The position numbers were made by a program, and so were the translations under genes. The notes under the pieces are model-generated. The model saw only the letters and a program-made list of their open reading frames with translations. It was not told where the DNA came from and ran no database searches. Positions 54,250 to 63,165 of a stretch of DNA of 64,000 nucleotides are shown in pieces. The DNA is from Flavobacterium sp. NRK1 (lineage in GTDB: Bacteria; Bacteroidota; Bacteroidia; Flavobacteriales; Flavobacteriaceae): NCBI RefSeq assembly GCF_024054175.1, contig NZ_JAMXLA010000001.1, positions 1,420,528-1,484,527 on the forward strand, written 5' to 3'. Within the stretch, counting starts at the first letter, position 1, and each line of letters starts with the position of its first letter.

Positions 54250-54628
54250 ACATTATGAGACTTGCCCATAATTACTTTTTCCTTTAAGAATATCTTTATT
54301 TAATTTATGAATGTGTAAATTAAAAACTTATGTTAAAAACTTTTTGCAAATATATTGATATATAATGATTTGCAAAGGTTTGAGATGTTTTTTGCTAATA
54401 ATTCACATCTACAGCTATATATTTATATATTAGATATTTATAGTTTAATATTTCAGTTATTATCTTCACATAAATTAATGGTAGACTATAAATATGATAA
54501 TTTGATTTCTATGTATTTTTTAAAGCTAAAAAGCTTATTTATTCTTTTTTGTGTATAAAAAAATGTTTTTATACTTTTATTTTTGCATTTTTAATAAAAA
54601 GAAAACCCCGCTAAAAATTAACAGGGTT

Positions 54629-54651
54629 ATCCAACTAAAAAATTTACTAAA
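54629..54651 (+). repeat. Dispersed motif following a hairpin, copy B
   Basis: ATCCAACTAAAAAATTT then ACTAAAG, matching copy A at 54228 apart from one inserted T. It follows a short hairpin with AACCC (54604-54608) and GGGTT (54624-54628). Confidence 0.45.
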
Positions 54652-54745
54652 GAATTATAAAAGACCTTACTCAATTATAATTTTCATAAACCGATTTACG
54701 GTTTGCCCTTTAGGCTGTATTTTAAAGAACTTGTATGCCTTGGTA

Positions 54746-56449
54746 TCACTGCACTAATATTTTTTTAGTAATAATAACACCATTGGTCAGGGTGATGTTT
54801 ACAATTACTACCTGTTGAACATTTAATATATCTGTTACATATTTTTGCAACTCTATATTATTTTGTTCGTAAATCTTTTTTCCGGCGATATCATAAACAA
54901 TTACAGATTTTATACTTTCAGAAGCATTAATTGTAATTTGGTGATTATCACTATAAATATCTGCATTTTCAGATTGCGAGTTTGTTAAACCGGCCGTAGT
55001 GTCATAAACAACTTCAAAACGGTCTTCAAAAGTTCCTGCCTCACTGATAAATGTATAAGGTCCGGCATTCAGGTTGTTTATAGAACCATTAGTATGGTCT
55101 TTTATATAAACATGCTGTCCGTTAGCAAAAATACCATCCATATGATCAAGAGCCAATTGATATGTACCTGCAACATTAGTTTTAAATCCTAATTTTACTA
55201 TATCTGTAGTATCAAATTCCTGACGTGCCTGTATTGCAAGTTTTGAAGTTTCACTAATAGAATAAAGTGTCACACCACCGTCAAGAATTGTTTCCCCATC
55301 CCATCCATTATCAAATTCGTTAGATGCTATTGATGAATAACCTATAAGTGCCTGGGTAAATACCCCTTCAGCGGTAACATCCAGCCAAAAACGGCTCGCA
55401 TTTACTTCTTCATCATCTTTTTGAGAAATAGTTCTGAAAAAACTTTCAGAATTTACCATTTCTCTCATGCTGTTATTAAATACAAGATTCTGACTACAGG
55501 TTGATTTCACCATAAATCCCTGTCCTGTATTTAAAATTCCTTCTTCATGAAGTTCAAAAGGATCCTGTATTGTATTGTTTTCAGGATCGGGGATTGTGTT
55601 TGACTGATAGCCAAATTTTGTAATAACACAATAGCTAGATTTTCCGGGATCATCCGTTTTTCTCCACAGCCATAAAGTTCCGGTTATTACATCGCTATTG
55701 GCATCAATAAATTTTGCAATATTAATAGGCGATGGATATGGATTGCCTACTGAATTATAAGAAAGGTTACTATTAATATAATCAAGCGGTATGGAAATGT
55801 CACCTGTATTTGGTGTGCCGCTAAAACTTCCTTCCCATATTGAAGGAGTTGTAGGATGAGTTTCTTCGGTTCTTATTAAATATCCTTTAGCATTTTGAAA
55901 AGTTGTTGCTGCCGGATCTGATATTAGGTTATAAACATTATCGAAGGTAAAAAAGGTATAAAAGCGATTTATCATTGTTTCAGGTGAAAAATCAAGCAAA
56001 ACCTGTCCGCTTACCGGTGAAGACCACAATGTAAAGTCATCTTTTTTAATGAGTGATGAGTTTCTTTTGATAGTAACGTTTCCTGTATTTTCCTGGCCTT
56101 CAGTTTGGATAAGATTACTCCCGCTTTCAAAAACCAGTTCACTATTATTGGCCACGTGAACATTATGAACAATTACTGCATTGGAATTTTGTGAAAAATT
56201 GACATGTGCTCCTCCTGTTACAAATAAGGAGCAGGCAGTAAATGTACCATTTGTATAAGTATAATCACTGCTTATAATAGCATCTTTTTCTGCGGTGGGT
56301 TCACCATTAGTCCAAAACATTCCATTCCATGTAGTATGCGTATCGCAATAAGAACCTGGATTCTGCGAGTGCATGTAAAATGGCAATAAAAACAGTAAAT
56401 ACAAGTGCTTTTTAGCAATTATACTTAGCTGGTAAAATAAAGTAGTCAT
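54746..56449 (-). CDS. Secreted protein with T9SS type C sorting domain
   Basis: This 567-residue protein has a signal peptide ending MHSQ. The N-terminal part (CDTHTTWNGMFWTNGEPTAE) resembles secreted lectin-like or G8-type surface modules. It contains a repeated WSSPVSGQVLLDFSPE segment and GYLIRTEETHP, VGNPYPSPIN. The last ~110 residues match the type C T9SS sorting domain, with LALDHMDGIFANGQHVYIKD, LNAGPYTFISEAGTFEDRFE and the end TNGVIITKKILVQ. It is exported by the T9SS to the surface; the role is unknown. Four G5-loop hairpins lie in its upstream region, one overlapping the start codon. Confidence 0.85.
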   Translation of the reverse strand: MTTLFYQLSIIAKKHLYLLFLLPFYMHSQNPGSYCDTHTTWNGMFWTNGEPTAEKDAIISSDYTYTNGTFTACSLFVTGGAHVNFSQNSNAVIVHNVHVANNSELVFESGSNLIQTEGQENTGNVTIKRNSSLIKKDDFTLWSSPVSGQVLLDFSPETMINRFYTFFTFDNVYNLISDPAATTFQNAKGYLIRTEETHPTTPSIWEGSFSGTPNTGDISIPLDYINSNLSYNSVGNPYPSPINIAKFIDANSDVITGTLWLWRKTDDPGKSSYCVITKFGYQSNTIPDPENNTIQDPFELHEEGILNTGQGFMVKSTCSQNLVFNNSMREMVNSESFFRTISQKDDEEVNASRFWLDVTAEGVFTQALIGYSSIASNEFDNGWDGETILDGGVTLYSISETSKLAIQARQEFDTTDIVKLGFKTNVAGTYQLALDHMDGIFANGQHVYIKDHTNGSINNLNAGPYTFISEAGTFEDRFEVVYDTTAGLTNSQSENADIYSDNHQITINASESIKSVIVYDIAGKKIYEQNNIELQKYVTDILNVQQVVIVNITLTNGVIITKKILVQ

Positions 56450-56462
56450 GGGGGCTAACTTT
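56439..56462. repeat. G5-loop hairpin 1, overlapping a start codon
   Basis: AAAGTAG (56439-56445) and CTAACTTT (56455-56462) pair with one bulged A around TCATGGGGG. On the minus strand the loop is CCCCC followed by the ATG of the downstream gene. Confidence 0.45.
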
Positions 56463-56527
56463 TTATTAAATCAGACTAATAATGATACTAGTTAAATCTA
56501 GTTTTAAATAAAATGTTGGGAATAGAA

Positions 56528-56549
56528 GATCTTTTGGGGGCAAAAAATC
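56528..56549. repeat. G5-loop hairpin 2
   Basis: GATCTTTT (56528-56535) and AAAAAATC (56542-56549) pair at 7 of 8 positions around the loop GGGGGC. Confidence 0.5.
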
Positions 56550-56591
56550 AACTATAAATTCAATCAGAGATAAACTCTGCCAGGGTCGCTA

Positions 56592-56623
56592 ATAATATAA
56601 AACGGGGGCAAATTTTATATTAT
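56592..56623. repeat. G5-loop hairpin 3
   Basis: ATAATATAAAA (56592-56602) and TTTTATATTAT (56613-56623) form a perfect 11-bp inverted repeat around the loop CGGGGGCAAA. Confidence 0.7.
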
Positions 56624-56642
56624 CAAAAATTCAGAAAAAGCA

Positions 56643-56669
56643 TTTTGCCATTGGGGGCACATGGCAAAA
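56643..56669. repeat. G5-loop hairpin 4
   Basis: TTTTGCCAT (56643-56651) and ATGGCAAAA (56661-56669) form a perfect 9-bp inverted repeat around TGGGGGCAC. The half-sites equal those of the Crp-type operator at 3341-3358, but spaced 11 bp apart instead of 2. Confidence 0.7.
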
Positions 56670-56990
56670 CAAGAAATTAATTTTTTGGTATCTGTTTTAT
56701 ATTATTTGTGTTTTAAATTTTTTAGTTGAGTAGCAAGTAGGTTTAAATGTAAGGGTAACTATTAACTTTCTACAGGGACAAAGTAATGGTAAAAAAAGTA
56801 AACATTAACAAAAATTTAATAGACAAAGTATAGACAGTAAGAATTTTATGATTTTGACACGTATTGAAAATCAAATACTTACAGATTAAAATTAAAATTA
56901 ATAGATGAAACGCATAGACAAGGGGTTATAATGCCAAGAATTTGAAACATTTTTTTGAAGATGAAGTAGTGAGGTTTTTTTGTAGGGCTA

Positions 56991-58877
56991 TTAAAATTCC
57001 ATTAGCAATTTCTCAAAATCATCCTCGTCATTCATTCCTATTTTTTTCTTTATTCTATACCTTTTTGTAACTGCACTCTCATAAGAAATCTGTAAAAGTG
57101 AAGCTATTTCCTTATAGGATAAATTCAATTTTAACAATGAGCAAAACTGAATATCATTTTTAGTAAGCATTGGAAAGCTGGAAAGAAGTTTGCTTTCAAA
57201 GTCGGGATTAGCATTTTTAAAGCGTACTTCAAATTCTTTCCAGTAATCTTTTTGACGTGTTAATAGTTTAAGTTCTTTCTTAACATCGCTTAATTCAGTA
57301 AAAGATGTATTATCAAGTTTATCAATTACTGAATGAAGGTTGTCATAATAATTTGCCATTTGCAGAGCCATAGAGGTTGCTTCCCTTTGTTTTTCTTCTA
57401 TTACTTGTTTTTGTGAACTGCTAAGCTCCTGCTCAAGAATATTTTGTTGTTTAAGAAATTTCTTTTCGGTTTCTATAGATTTTAATTCTTCATGTTGTAA
57501 ACGGTTTTTCAGCCAGTAGCCACGCAATAAAAGTAATATAAGAATTATTAAAGCAATGCTTGCAAAAATGTACATGAGCATTAGCCTTTTTTCTGTTTCT
57601 ACTTTTTTTATCAGTGATTCATTATGGGTGGCAAGTGCCATATTTTTTTCCCGTTGAAATTCAGTCTGAAATTTTGCCTGCATTTCGTTTAATTTCTTGC
57701 TATAGTCAAGCATTCGTAATGTATCACAAAGCAGCATTGCCCTTTTATAGGCATCAGAACTTTCTTTCCAGTTTTTGTTAGCCATATATAGTTCTGCTAT
57801 AGTCCTTTCATATTCATACCTTTCACGGGCATAACTTTTAAGATAAGCTGGTGAATTTCTAAATTCCGTGATTATTTTAATAGCTTCATTATATTTTTTT
57901 GCCTCATTAAGTACTCCAATATAATTGCTTATTATAAGCATAGAGTATTTTGATTTTTTTTGAGAAAGCAATTGATATGCCTTCTGGTAATGATTTAATG
58001 ACTTTTTAGTATTACCCTTTAAGTCTTCTATATAGGCTAGTTTTGCATATATTACAGCTTCAATTTCTTTATCACCGGATTTTTGTGCGTAGGGTATAAT
58101 GTTAACAAGCAAAGTATTGGCTTTATTGATCTGATCAAGCTCTATAAGATTTTCCGTATAATTTATTGTTGCTACTATATATACCTTATTTTCTTTATCG
58201 TCTTTATTTTTAGCTAAATATTCTTCCAGTAAATCGGCTGCAAAACCATAGTTGTTACTTTGCAGATAAGTACCGGCAAGTGTAACCTTAAATAAGCCCA
58301 GATAGCAATTATCATTTTTTTTCTTAAGTATTTTTATACCTTTTAAAATATTATCTGTGGCTTTCTCAATATCATCTTTGTATAGATATGCTGCGGCAAT
58401 AGCATGATATATGTGCGCTTTATAAATATCATTGCCATATTTGTCATTTAGCTCAAAAGCTTTATTGCTCCATTTTAAGGAAGTGTCAAAACTGCCCATA
58501 ATATTATACTCTGTTGCCAGGTTAACCATAGGAGCAATTTTTTTGGCAGGATATTTTTTGAGCAGGGCAAGTGCTTTTTTAAAACATATTATGGCAGAGT
58601 CCTGATTTCCTGAGAAGTCATAATATAACCCTGTTATATTATATGCCTTGGCTAACAAAGTATCGTTAACATTTTTTGATTTTAAAATACCGGCATACCT
58701 GTTTTTTTCTTTTTCAGCGTGCCTGAGGTTTTTATAATCTGCCTTAAACCAAAAATTTTTATAATTACATTTTTTGTCCTGTGCAGATACGCCAGAAATT
58801 AATAAGAGCATACACAGGCAAAAAATATCTTGCAGTTTAAATTTCAGTAAGAATTTTTTCAAATTCTGCATCATCAT
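56991..58877 (-). CDS. TPR sensor with C-terminal LuxR-type helix-turn-helix (copy 1)
   Basis: This protein of up to 628 residues has a signal sequence or N-terminal anchor, TPR repeats over residues ~60-400 (for example NITGLYYDFSGNQDSAIICF), and a TM helix at about 437-457 (LMYIFASIALIILILLLLRG). A cytosolic coiled coil follows, then a C-terminal LuxR-type HTH (LTKNDIQFCSLLKLNLSYKE and SLLQISYESAVTKRYRIKKK). The likely role is sensing with direct transcription control. The first ATG (58877) falls in the last codons of copy 2; the true start may be as late as 58811. It is the last of three tandem paralogues. Confidence 0.85.
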   Translation of the reverse strand: MMMQNLKKFLLKFKLQDIFCLCMLLLISGVSAQDKKCNYKNFWFKADYKNLRHAEKEKNRYAGILKSKNVNDTLLAKAYNITGLYYDFSGNQDSAIICFKKALALLKKYPAKKIAPMVNLATEYNIMGSFDTSLKWSNKAFELNDKYGNDIYKAHIYHAIAAAYLYKDDIEKATDNILKGIKILKKKNDNCYLGLFKVTLAGTYLQSNNYGFAADLLEEYLAKNKDDKENKVYIVATINYTENLIELDQINKANTLLVNIIPYAQKSGDKEIEAVIYAKLAYIEDLKGNTKKSLNHYQKAYQLLSQKKSKYSMLIISNYIGVLNEAKKYNEAIKIITEFRNSPAYLKSYARERYEYERTIAELYMANKNWKESSDAYKRAMLLCDTLRMLDYSKKLNEMQAKFQTEFQREKNMALATHNESLIKKVETEKRLMLMYIFASIALIILILLLLRGYWLKNRLQHEELKSIETEKKFLKQQNILEQELSSSQKQVIEEKQREATSMALQMANYYDNLHSVIDKLDNTSFTELSDVKKELKLLTRQKDYWKEFEVRFKNANPDFESKLLSSFPMLTKNDIQFCSLLKLNLSYKEIASLLQISYESAVTKRYRIKKKIGMNDEDDFEKLLMEF

Positions 58878-60687
58878 TAATTTCCATTTTCTTTTTTATC
58901 CTGTACTTTTTTGTGATGGCGCTTTCATGCGATATTTGTAAAAGCGTAGCAATTTCTTTATTAGATAAGTTTAATTTAAGTAATGAGCAAAATTCAACAT
59001 CATTTTTTGTAAGCCTGGAATAACGGTTGGTTAATGTGTGCCCAAATTCCGGGTGCAGGCTGTTAAAGCGGGTTTCAAACTGTTTCCAATAATCCTTTTG
59101 CTTTATAAGTGATATTAAATCTTTTTTTAATTCATTAGTGCTTTCAAATTGGCCACGCTCACACTTCTCAATAATCTCGTTCAGATTATTTTGATAATTT
59201 GCCAGCCTTAAAGCAGATGATGTTAGTTCACGCTGTTTTTCTTCAATAACTTCTTTTTGGGAACTTGCATACTCATGTTCATAAGCCTGCTGTTGTTCAA
59301 TTAAATTTTTTTCGGCATTTATTCTTTTAAGGGCTTCATTTTGCAGTCGGTTTTTAAGCCAGTAGCTGCGAAGGAATAATAGTACAATAATACTTAAAAA
59401 AATACTTGCAAATACATAAAGCAGGGTAACTTTTGTTTTAATTTCTTTTTCTTTCTGCAATGATCTGTTTTTAGCTTTAAGCACAAGGCTTTTTTCGTGC
59501 TGCAGCTGCTTTTGCAGTTTTGCCTGTAATTCATTTACATAGTTTTGATTATTAGCTTTTGCTATTGAATCTTTTGTCTTTACAATACTTATTAGCCCTG
59601 TAAGTGCTTCTTTATTATTGTTGGTATTTTTATATGTTTCTGCAGCGGCCACATCAAAACGCAATTTATCTTCAGAATTTACCCTGTTAAACGTAGGTGT
59701 TTTTTTTGTAGATTCAATTACTTTAAGAGCTTCATTATATTTACTATGCGCATTAAGAAACTCTATAAATTCAGCTCCGATCACTACTGTATTAAGAGAG
59801 TTCTCCTTTAAAAGAATCGTATATGCCGCTTTAAAGTTTTTATAAGCCGCCTCATCATGTTCTTCAAAATCGTCCAGTCTTGCAAGTTTGGAATAGGCAA
59901 TTGCCAGGTGTTCTTTATTCTTTATTTTTTGCAACTCGCCAATTGCTTCTTTTAAGGCTCTTTTTGCGTTCTCTACTTCGTCAAGATGTATTACGCATTC
60001 AGCATAGTTTATTAGTGTCAGCGAGTGATTTACAATATCGTGGTTTGCTTTAAATATTTCGAGGCATTCTGTATACAGATCTTTTGCAAAAGTAAAATTT
60101 CGCATTTTCATATATGTATTTGCCAGTTTTTGGTTCATATTTACCAAATTGGCATTATCATCTTCATTTTTAAGAATAGCAATACCTTTTAGCAAACACT
60201 CTATAGCTTTATCATACTCCAGCATAAACTGGTAATTAGACGACATATTGCTATATACCGTGGCTTCAAATGTTTTAAGCTTTAACTTTTTGCTTAGCTC
60301 CAACGCTTCATTAAGAACTTCAAAAGAAGCATTATAATCTCCTTTGTTTCGGTAAGCAACAGAGATATTCATGAGCGGCATTGGTTTTAGGCGGGGGTAA
60401 TTTTTAAGCGATACCAGAGCTTTTTTATAATAATAAATAGATGAATCTGTTTTACCCGTATTGCCATAATAAATACCATAAATATTATAAACCGTCCCTT
60501 TAATACTATCGGGAAGGTTTTTTTGGGAAAGAGCATATTTTATATAATATCTGGTACTGTCTGGCGAAGAGTAGATGTATTTTTTAATTTTTGCTTCTAC
60601 AGCTTTATAATTAAATGTGCCTTCCTGGGCATACCCTGGTGATAGAAATAAACACAGCAATAAAAGAAGTAGGCTTGATTTTTTCAT
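58837..60687 (-). CDS. TPR sensor with C-terminal LuxR-type helix-turn-helix (copy 2)
   Basis: The protein has 616 residues from ATG 60687. The longer frame from 60732 only reuses the end of copy 3 and is rejected. It has a signal peptide (MKKSSLLLLLLCLFLSPGYAQ), TPR repeats, TM LLYVFASIFLSIIVLLFLRS, a coiled coil rich in Glu/Gln, and a LuxR-type HTH (LTKNDVEFCSLLKLNLSNKE, TLLQISHESAITKKYRIKKK). It starts 4 bp after the copy 3 stop, and its last codons overlap the copy 1 open frame. Gene-to-gene resemblance suggests recent tandem duplication. Confidence 0.88.
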   Translation of the reverse strand: MKKSSLLLLLLCLFLSPGYAQEGTFNYKAVEAKIKKYIYSSPDSTRYYIKYALSQKNLPDSIKGTVYNIYGIYYGNTGKTDSSIYYYKKALVSLKNYPRLKPMPLMNISVAYRNKGDYNASFEVLNEALELSKKLKLKTFEATVYSNMSSNYQFMLEYDKAIECLLKGIAILKNEDDNANLVNMNQKLANTYMKMRNFTFAKDLYTECLEIFKANHDIVNHSLTLINYAECVIHLDEVENAKRALKEAIGELQKIKNKEHLAIAYSKLARLDDFEEHDEAAYKNFKAAYTILLKENSLNTVVIGAEFIEFLNAHSKYNEALKVIESTKKTPTFNRVNSEDKLRFDVAAAETYKNTNNNKEALTGLISIVKTKDSIAKANNQNYVNELQAKLQKQLQHEKSLVLKAKNRSLQKEKEIKTKVTLLYVFASIFLSIIVLLFLRSYWLKNRLQNEALKRINAEKNLIEQQQAYEHEYASSQKEVIEEKQRELTSSALRLANYQNNLNEIIEKCERGQFESTNELKKDLISLIKQKDYWKQFETRFNSLHPEFGHTLTNRYSRLTKNDVEFCSLLKLNLSNKEIATLLQISHESAITKKYRIKKKMEINDDAEFEKILTEI

Positions 60688-60691
60688 ACTA

Positions 60692-62536
60692 CTAGATTTG
60701 CATAAGAAGTTTTTCAAATTCGGCATCATCATTAATTCCCATTTTCTTTTTTATCCTGTATTTTTTAGTAATCGCACTTTCATGCGAAATTTGCAGCAAC
60801 GATGCTATTTCTTTGTTAGAAAGATTAAGCTTTAAAAGTGAGCAAAATTCAACATCATTTTTTGTAAGCTTTGGAAAACGGCTCGTGAGCACATTTCCAA
60901 ATTCAGGATGTAATGTATTGAAGCGTATTTCAAATTGTTTCCAGTAATCTTTTTGCTTCATAAGCAATTGCAGCTCTTTCTTAATATCATTTATATTAAG
61001 GTTGGCGTTGGCGTTGCATTTTTCTATGATCTCGGTAATATTGTCCTGATAGTTGGCCATTCTTAAAGCTGTAGAGGTAAGCTCTCTTTGTTTTTCCTCT
61101 ATAATCTCTTTCTGTGAGTTTATTAACTCCTGTTCGTGTTCCTGCTGTTGCTGAATCAGGTCTTTCTCTGTTTCAATAGATTTAAGCTCTTCATTCTGTA
61201 AACGGTTTTTAAGCCAATACCCCCTTAAAAAGAGAAGGATAAGTACAATTATAGCTACGCTTATAAAAACATATAAAAGCATAAGCATTTTTTCTGTTTT
61301 CATTTGATTTTGCAAAGCTTTATTGTTTGCTTCCAGCGCCAGGTTTTTTTCACGCTGCAGTTCGGTTTGAAATTTGGCCTGAATTTCCTGCACTGCAATT
61401 TCCTTTTGTGCACTGGCAATAGAATCCATAATTGTTATAGTGTTCTGATAAGCTTTTATAGCTTCTTTATCATTATTAGTGGCTTTATAAGTTTCCGCTA
61501 TTGCATTTTGGTAGCTAAGCTGGTCTTCCTTATTGGCGTTTTTAAATTTTTTGGAATTTTCTATAGTTTCTATAACTGCCAGTGCTTCTTTTGAATTATT
61601 GAGTTTATTAAGATAGCTAATATATGTTCCACCCATACCAACTACCCTTACAGATTTAGCCTTTAGCAAACTATTTACAGCGCTTTTATAGCTTGCCAAT
61701 GCCTGATTTTTCTGTTCCAATATGGCTTCCAGTTCGGCTATTCTAAACTCACAAATACCTATAAGTTCTTCGTCACCATAAGTTTTAAGTCCGGTTTTAG
61801 CTTCTGTAAGTGCTTTTTTTGCCTCACTATATTGTTTAGTATGGGTGAGCGCATCACCCAGGTTAAGTAATGTTATGTAGTAATTTTGCTGTAAACCGGA
61901 AGCTTTAAATTCGGTCAGGCACTCGCGATACAAATCTATTGCAAATTTATAATTGCGTTTTGCCAGATAAGTACTTGCCAGTTTCTGTTTTACCGTATAA
62001 AGGTCTTTCCTGTTATTTACAGATTTGTAAAGATCAATAGCCTTTAACAAATAATCTACAGAACGCTCAAAATTGGTCATGTAATTATAGTTAGTAGCCA
62101 GCTCTCCATATGCAGTAGCAAGTCCATCATTATTTTTTAGCTTTTTCTGAATAGCTACTGCCTCATTTAGGAGTGAAATAGAGGTAGTGTATTCACCTTT
62201 ATTTCTATACCCTATTGCAAGGTTCATGAGGCTTTTTACTTTAATTTTTGGGTATTCTTCTAAATACTTAATAGATTTTTTCATGTAATATATTGTAGAA
62301 TCCGGTTTGCCGGTCATTCCATAATATATACCGTATAAGTTATAGGTTTTACCATAAACTGTATCATGAATATTATCCTGGGCAAGAGTTTTTTTAATTA
62401 TTGCTAAGGCTTTTTCAGGACTTGAATTAAGCTGTTGTCTTGCATTTATTTCTGCTGCTTTAAAATTGTAGCTTTTACTTTGCCCAAATGATAATGCACA
62501 AATAAACAGAACTATAAAATGTAGCTTTTTTACCAT
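60692..62536 (-). CDS. TPR sensor with C-terminal LuxR-type helix-turn-helix (copy 3, first in the operon)
   Basis: This 614-residue protein has a signal peptide (MVKKLHFIVLFICALSFGQ), TPR repeats with YNLYGIYYGMTGKPDSTIYY and KLASTYLAKRNYKFAIDLYR, TM LLYVFISVAIIVLILLFLRG, then a coiled coil and LuxR-type HTH (LTKNDVEFCSLLKLNLSNKE). It is very like copy 2 at the C-terminus and less so in the TPR part, so ligand or partner sensing probably differs. It is the first gene of the three and probably carries the promoter. Confidence 0.9.
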   Translation of the reverse strand: MVKKLHFIVLFICALSFGQSKSYNFKAAEINARQQLNSSPEKALAIIKKTLAQDNIHDTVYGKTYNLYGIYYGMTGKPDSTIYYMKKSIKYLEEYPKIKVKSLMNLAIGYRNKGEYTTSISLLNEAVAIQKKLKNNDGLATAYGELATNYNYMTNFERSVDYLLKAIDLYKSVNNRKDLYTVKQKLASTYLAKRNYKFAIDLYRECLTEFKASGLQQNYYITLLNLGDALTHTKQYSEAKKALTEAKTGLKTYGDEELIGICEFRIAELEAILEQKNQALASYKSAVNSLLKAKSVRVVGMGGTYISYLNKLNNSKEALAVIETIENSKKFKNANKEDQLSYQNAIAETYKATNNDKEAIKAYQNTITIMDSIASAQKEIAVQEIQAKFQTELQREKNLALEANNKALQNQMKTEKMLMLLYVFISVAIIVLILLFLRGYWLKNRLQNEELKSIETEKDLIQQQQEHEQELINSQKEIIEEKQRELTSTALRMANYQDNITEIIEKCNANANLNINDIKKELQLLMKQKDYWKQFEIRFNTLHPEFGNVLTSRFPKLTKNDVEFCSLLKLNLSNKEIASLLQISHESAITKKYRIKKKMGINDDAEFEKLLMQI

Positions 62537-62634
62537 AGCATTATATACATTAAATTAGCAAATTATCTGGGGATATTATACAGGCAATTTAACAAAATTT
62601 TATAAATTTTGTATTGTGTAAACAGTCAAAAATG

Positions 62635-63099
62635 TTATGAAATTGTGTTTATCTTTTCCTGTACGAGATTACTTTCATAACCTTTACGCAGTAAAAAGTC
62701 CATTACTTTTTTTTTCTTTTTTAGCAGGTTGCTTTCTCTTACATTTTCCCATTGCTTGTCTGCTAATAAATGAAAAGTTTCCAGGTATTCTTCGGCAGGT
62801 ATTTCCTTTAAAGCTGTATCTATATTATATTTAGATATATTTCTTGCTTTAAGCTCATTTATTATTCTTCGTTTGCCCCAATGCTTTATTCTAAACTTTC
62901 CGCGGGCAAAACTGCACGCAAAGCGCTCTTCATTAAGAAAATTGTTATCAAGTAAATGTATAACTATAGCATCTATAGCCTGGGGTATCATATTCAGGCT
63001 TTTTAGTTTTTGTATAACTTCGTCATGGCAACGTTCCTGATAGGCACAATAATGCTCCATTTTTCGTTGTGCTTCTTCTACGGTGTACGATTTATACAT
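62635..63099 (-). CDS. recX: RecA regulatory protein RecX
   Basis: This 154-residue all-helical protein of the RecX family modulates RecA filaments. It has the three-helix repeat pattern: CAYQERCHDEVIQKLKSL, LDNNFLNEERFACSFARG, KFRIKHWGKRRIINELKAR, and the final FLLRKGYESNLVQEKI. Length is normal. No recA gene is in the window. Confidence 0.92.
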   Translation of the reverse strand: MYKSYTVEEAQRKMEHYCAYQERCHDEVIQKLKSLNMIPQAIDAIVIHLLDNNFLNEERFACSFARGKFRIKHWGKRRIINELKARNISKYNIDTALKEIPAEEYLETFHLLADKQWENVRESNLLKKKKKVMDFLLRKGYESNLVQEKINTIS

Positions 63100-63130
63100 T
63101 TTCTTTTATTAGAGGAAACAAAGGTAAAAA

Positions 63131-63160
63131 AGAAAATCCCATTATGTAAGGGGATTTTTT
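63131..63160 (-). terminator. Terminator of the JmjC-like gene
   Basis: On the minus strand AAAATCCC and GGGATTTT (63133-63158) pair around a 10-nt loop and are followed by T-rich DNA, five to six bases past the stop codon at 63166. Confidence 0.75.
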
Positions 63161-63165
63161 CTCTG

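Larger units (their letters stand above)
54225..54745. other. AT-rich gene-free stretch
   Basis: This region of about 520 bp between the ketoacyl synthase gene and the T9SS type C-sorted gene is very AT-rich. It holds the two hairpin-plus-ATCCAACTAAAAAATT elements and two TTTGCAAA sites (54343-54350 and 54369-54376). Two open frames of 67-68 codons (54355 and 54551) have no start signal or composition like real genes. Nothing else is seen. Confidence 0.6.
56450..56990. other. Gene-free upstream region with clustered hairpins
   Basis: The first ~220 bp of this 541-bp region hold the four G5-loop hairpins. The rest (56670-56990) is AT-rich with no recognisable promoter, open frame or RNA. Confidence 0.6.

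Noticed and set aside
54355..54757. Two open frames of 67-68 codons in the AT-rich gap
   Set aside because: They lack promoter and start signals, resemble no protein, have AT-driven composition and the second ends inside the next gene's 3' end.
60687..60732. Longer N-terminus of TPR-LuxR copy 2 starting at 60732 (MMMPNLKN...)
   Set aside because: These codons are the out-of-frame end of copy 3, where Asp-Asp codons create an ATGATGATG series. ATG 60687, 4 bp after the copy 3 stop, begins a proper signal peptide.
56991..62536. TPR gene array as a defence or toxin system
   Set aside because: Every copy carries an export signal, a membrane helix and a LuxR-type HTH, which fits membrane-bound regulators; no nuclease or toxin domain is seen.
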